Of a stretch of 7,086 nucleotides of DNA, positions 6,954 through 7,086 are shown in pieces (positions within the stretch are counted from its first letter, which is position 1; each line of letters begins with the position of its first letter). A program made the position numbers and the translations under genes. The DNA is from Erythrobacter sp. 34-65-8 (GTDB lineage: Bacteria > Pseudomonadota > Alphaproteobacteria > Sphingomonadales > Sphingomonadaceae), in contig NCJP01000086.1 in assembly GCA_002278985.1 (NCBI GenBank), positions 1-7,086 on the forward strand, in the 5' to 3' direction. Below the pieces are notes generated by a model. It was not told the DNA's origin and did no database searches. It worked only from the letters and a program-made list of their open reading frames with translations.

Positions 6954-7086
6954 GAGCGCCGTGCTTGAAGTGACATGGTCGAGAATCGCGAGTCTGGTCC
7001 GCGGCGTGAGTGCTGCTTGCAGCGCATCGAGACAGCCCTCCGGACTCGGGTTCGGAAATGGGATCGGCATGCGCACGACGGTCAAG
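6948..7086 (-). CDS. Internal fragment of a class-V aminotransferase, isopenicillin-N-epimerase-like
   Basis: Read leftward from 7085, the minus strand gives 46 residues including [19 protein letters not shown], then [22 protein letters not shown]. The pattern of a PFP segment, then a helix, then TPRTRLxxLDHVTSxTALVLP is typical of the pyridoxal-phosphate fold of class-V aminotransferases, especially the isopenicillin-N-epimerase-like group. The PLP lysine would lie further on and is not present. The match ends at the Leu codon 6948-6950, where family members usually continue Pro-Val; beyond it the sequence is the reverse complement of the GMC fragment. The upstream part is cut off by the window edge. 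The substrate is unknown. Confidence 0.72.

Noticed and set aside
6612..6968. A single 118-codon plus-strand ORF spanning the nuoF/GMC join as a novel fusion gene
   Set aside because: Its first part is an out-of-frame shadow of nuoF; only residues from 6834 on resemble a real protein family. It is produced by the junction.
6831..7086. Insertion of a mobile element or gene cassette into nuoF
   Set aside because: No transposase, terminal inverted repeats, target-site duplication or integrase site is seen. The inserted pieces are interiors of two unrelated enzymes on opposite strands, which fits a chimera better.
1..7086. CRISPR arrays, tRNA/rRNA genes, phage or defence genes, or an undescribed system
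   Set aside because: No repeat-spacer pattern, RNA gene or defence-type protein motif was recognised by eye. The genes are housekeeping metabolism and complex I, plus the chimeric end.

Overview
The window looks like high-G+C alphaproteobacterial DNA. The proteins and gene order resemble Sphingomonadales (Erythrobacter/Novosphingobium/Sphingopyxis-type). This assignment rests on remembered protein style, not on a search. About 6.83 kb of normal chromosome is followed by roughly 250 bp that does not belong with it.

Left part (1-2307): a divergent pair. An acetyl-CoA C-acyltransferase (thiolase) runs leftward off the window edge. A complete 476-residue aldehyde dehydrogenase of the coniferyl-aldehyde-dehydrogenase-like group runs rightward. 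They share a 169-bp intergenic region carrying an extended -10-like element for the dehydrogenase. Both are ordinary acyl-CoA/aldehyde metabolism genes, and nothing ties them functionally to the next operon.

Centre (2308-6837): after a 143-bp gap with small alternative hairpins comes the start of an alphaproteobacterial respiratory complex I operon: nuoA, nuoB, nuoC, nuoD, a small membrane ORF, nuoE, a second small membrane ORF, and nuoF. Every gene overlaps the next by 1-10 bases, so the genes are probably co-transcribed and translationally coupled. NuoB, C and D form the connecting/quinone-site module (N2 cluster), NuoA is a membrane subunit at the junction with the peripheral arm, and NuoE and NuoF form the NADH-oxidising tip. 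NuoC carries an unusual Lys/Pro/Ala/Thr-rich tail of about 90 residues. The two small ORFs (57 and 46 residues) encode short hydrophobic proteins of unknown function.

Right end (about 6831-7086): nuoF stops abruptly after about 141 of about 430 residues. It joins a 40-residue internal piece of a GMC-family oxidoreductase, which after about 120 bp joins an opposite-strand internal piece of a class-V aminotransferase (isopenicillin-N-epimerase-like). Both joins fall in short stretches compatible with either flanking gene. Three unrelated gene interiors within 250 bp are best explained as a chimeric read or misassembled contig end, not as biology.

I found no convincing evidence of a novel system. 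The two small membrane ORFs inside the nuo operon and the NuoC tail are the real biological points of interest. The chimeric end is the main caution.
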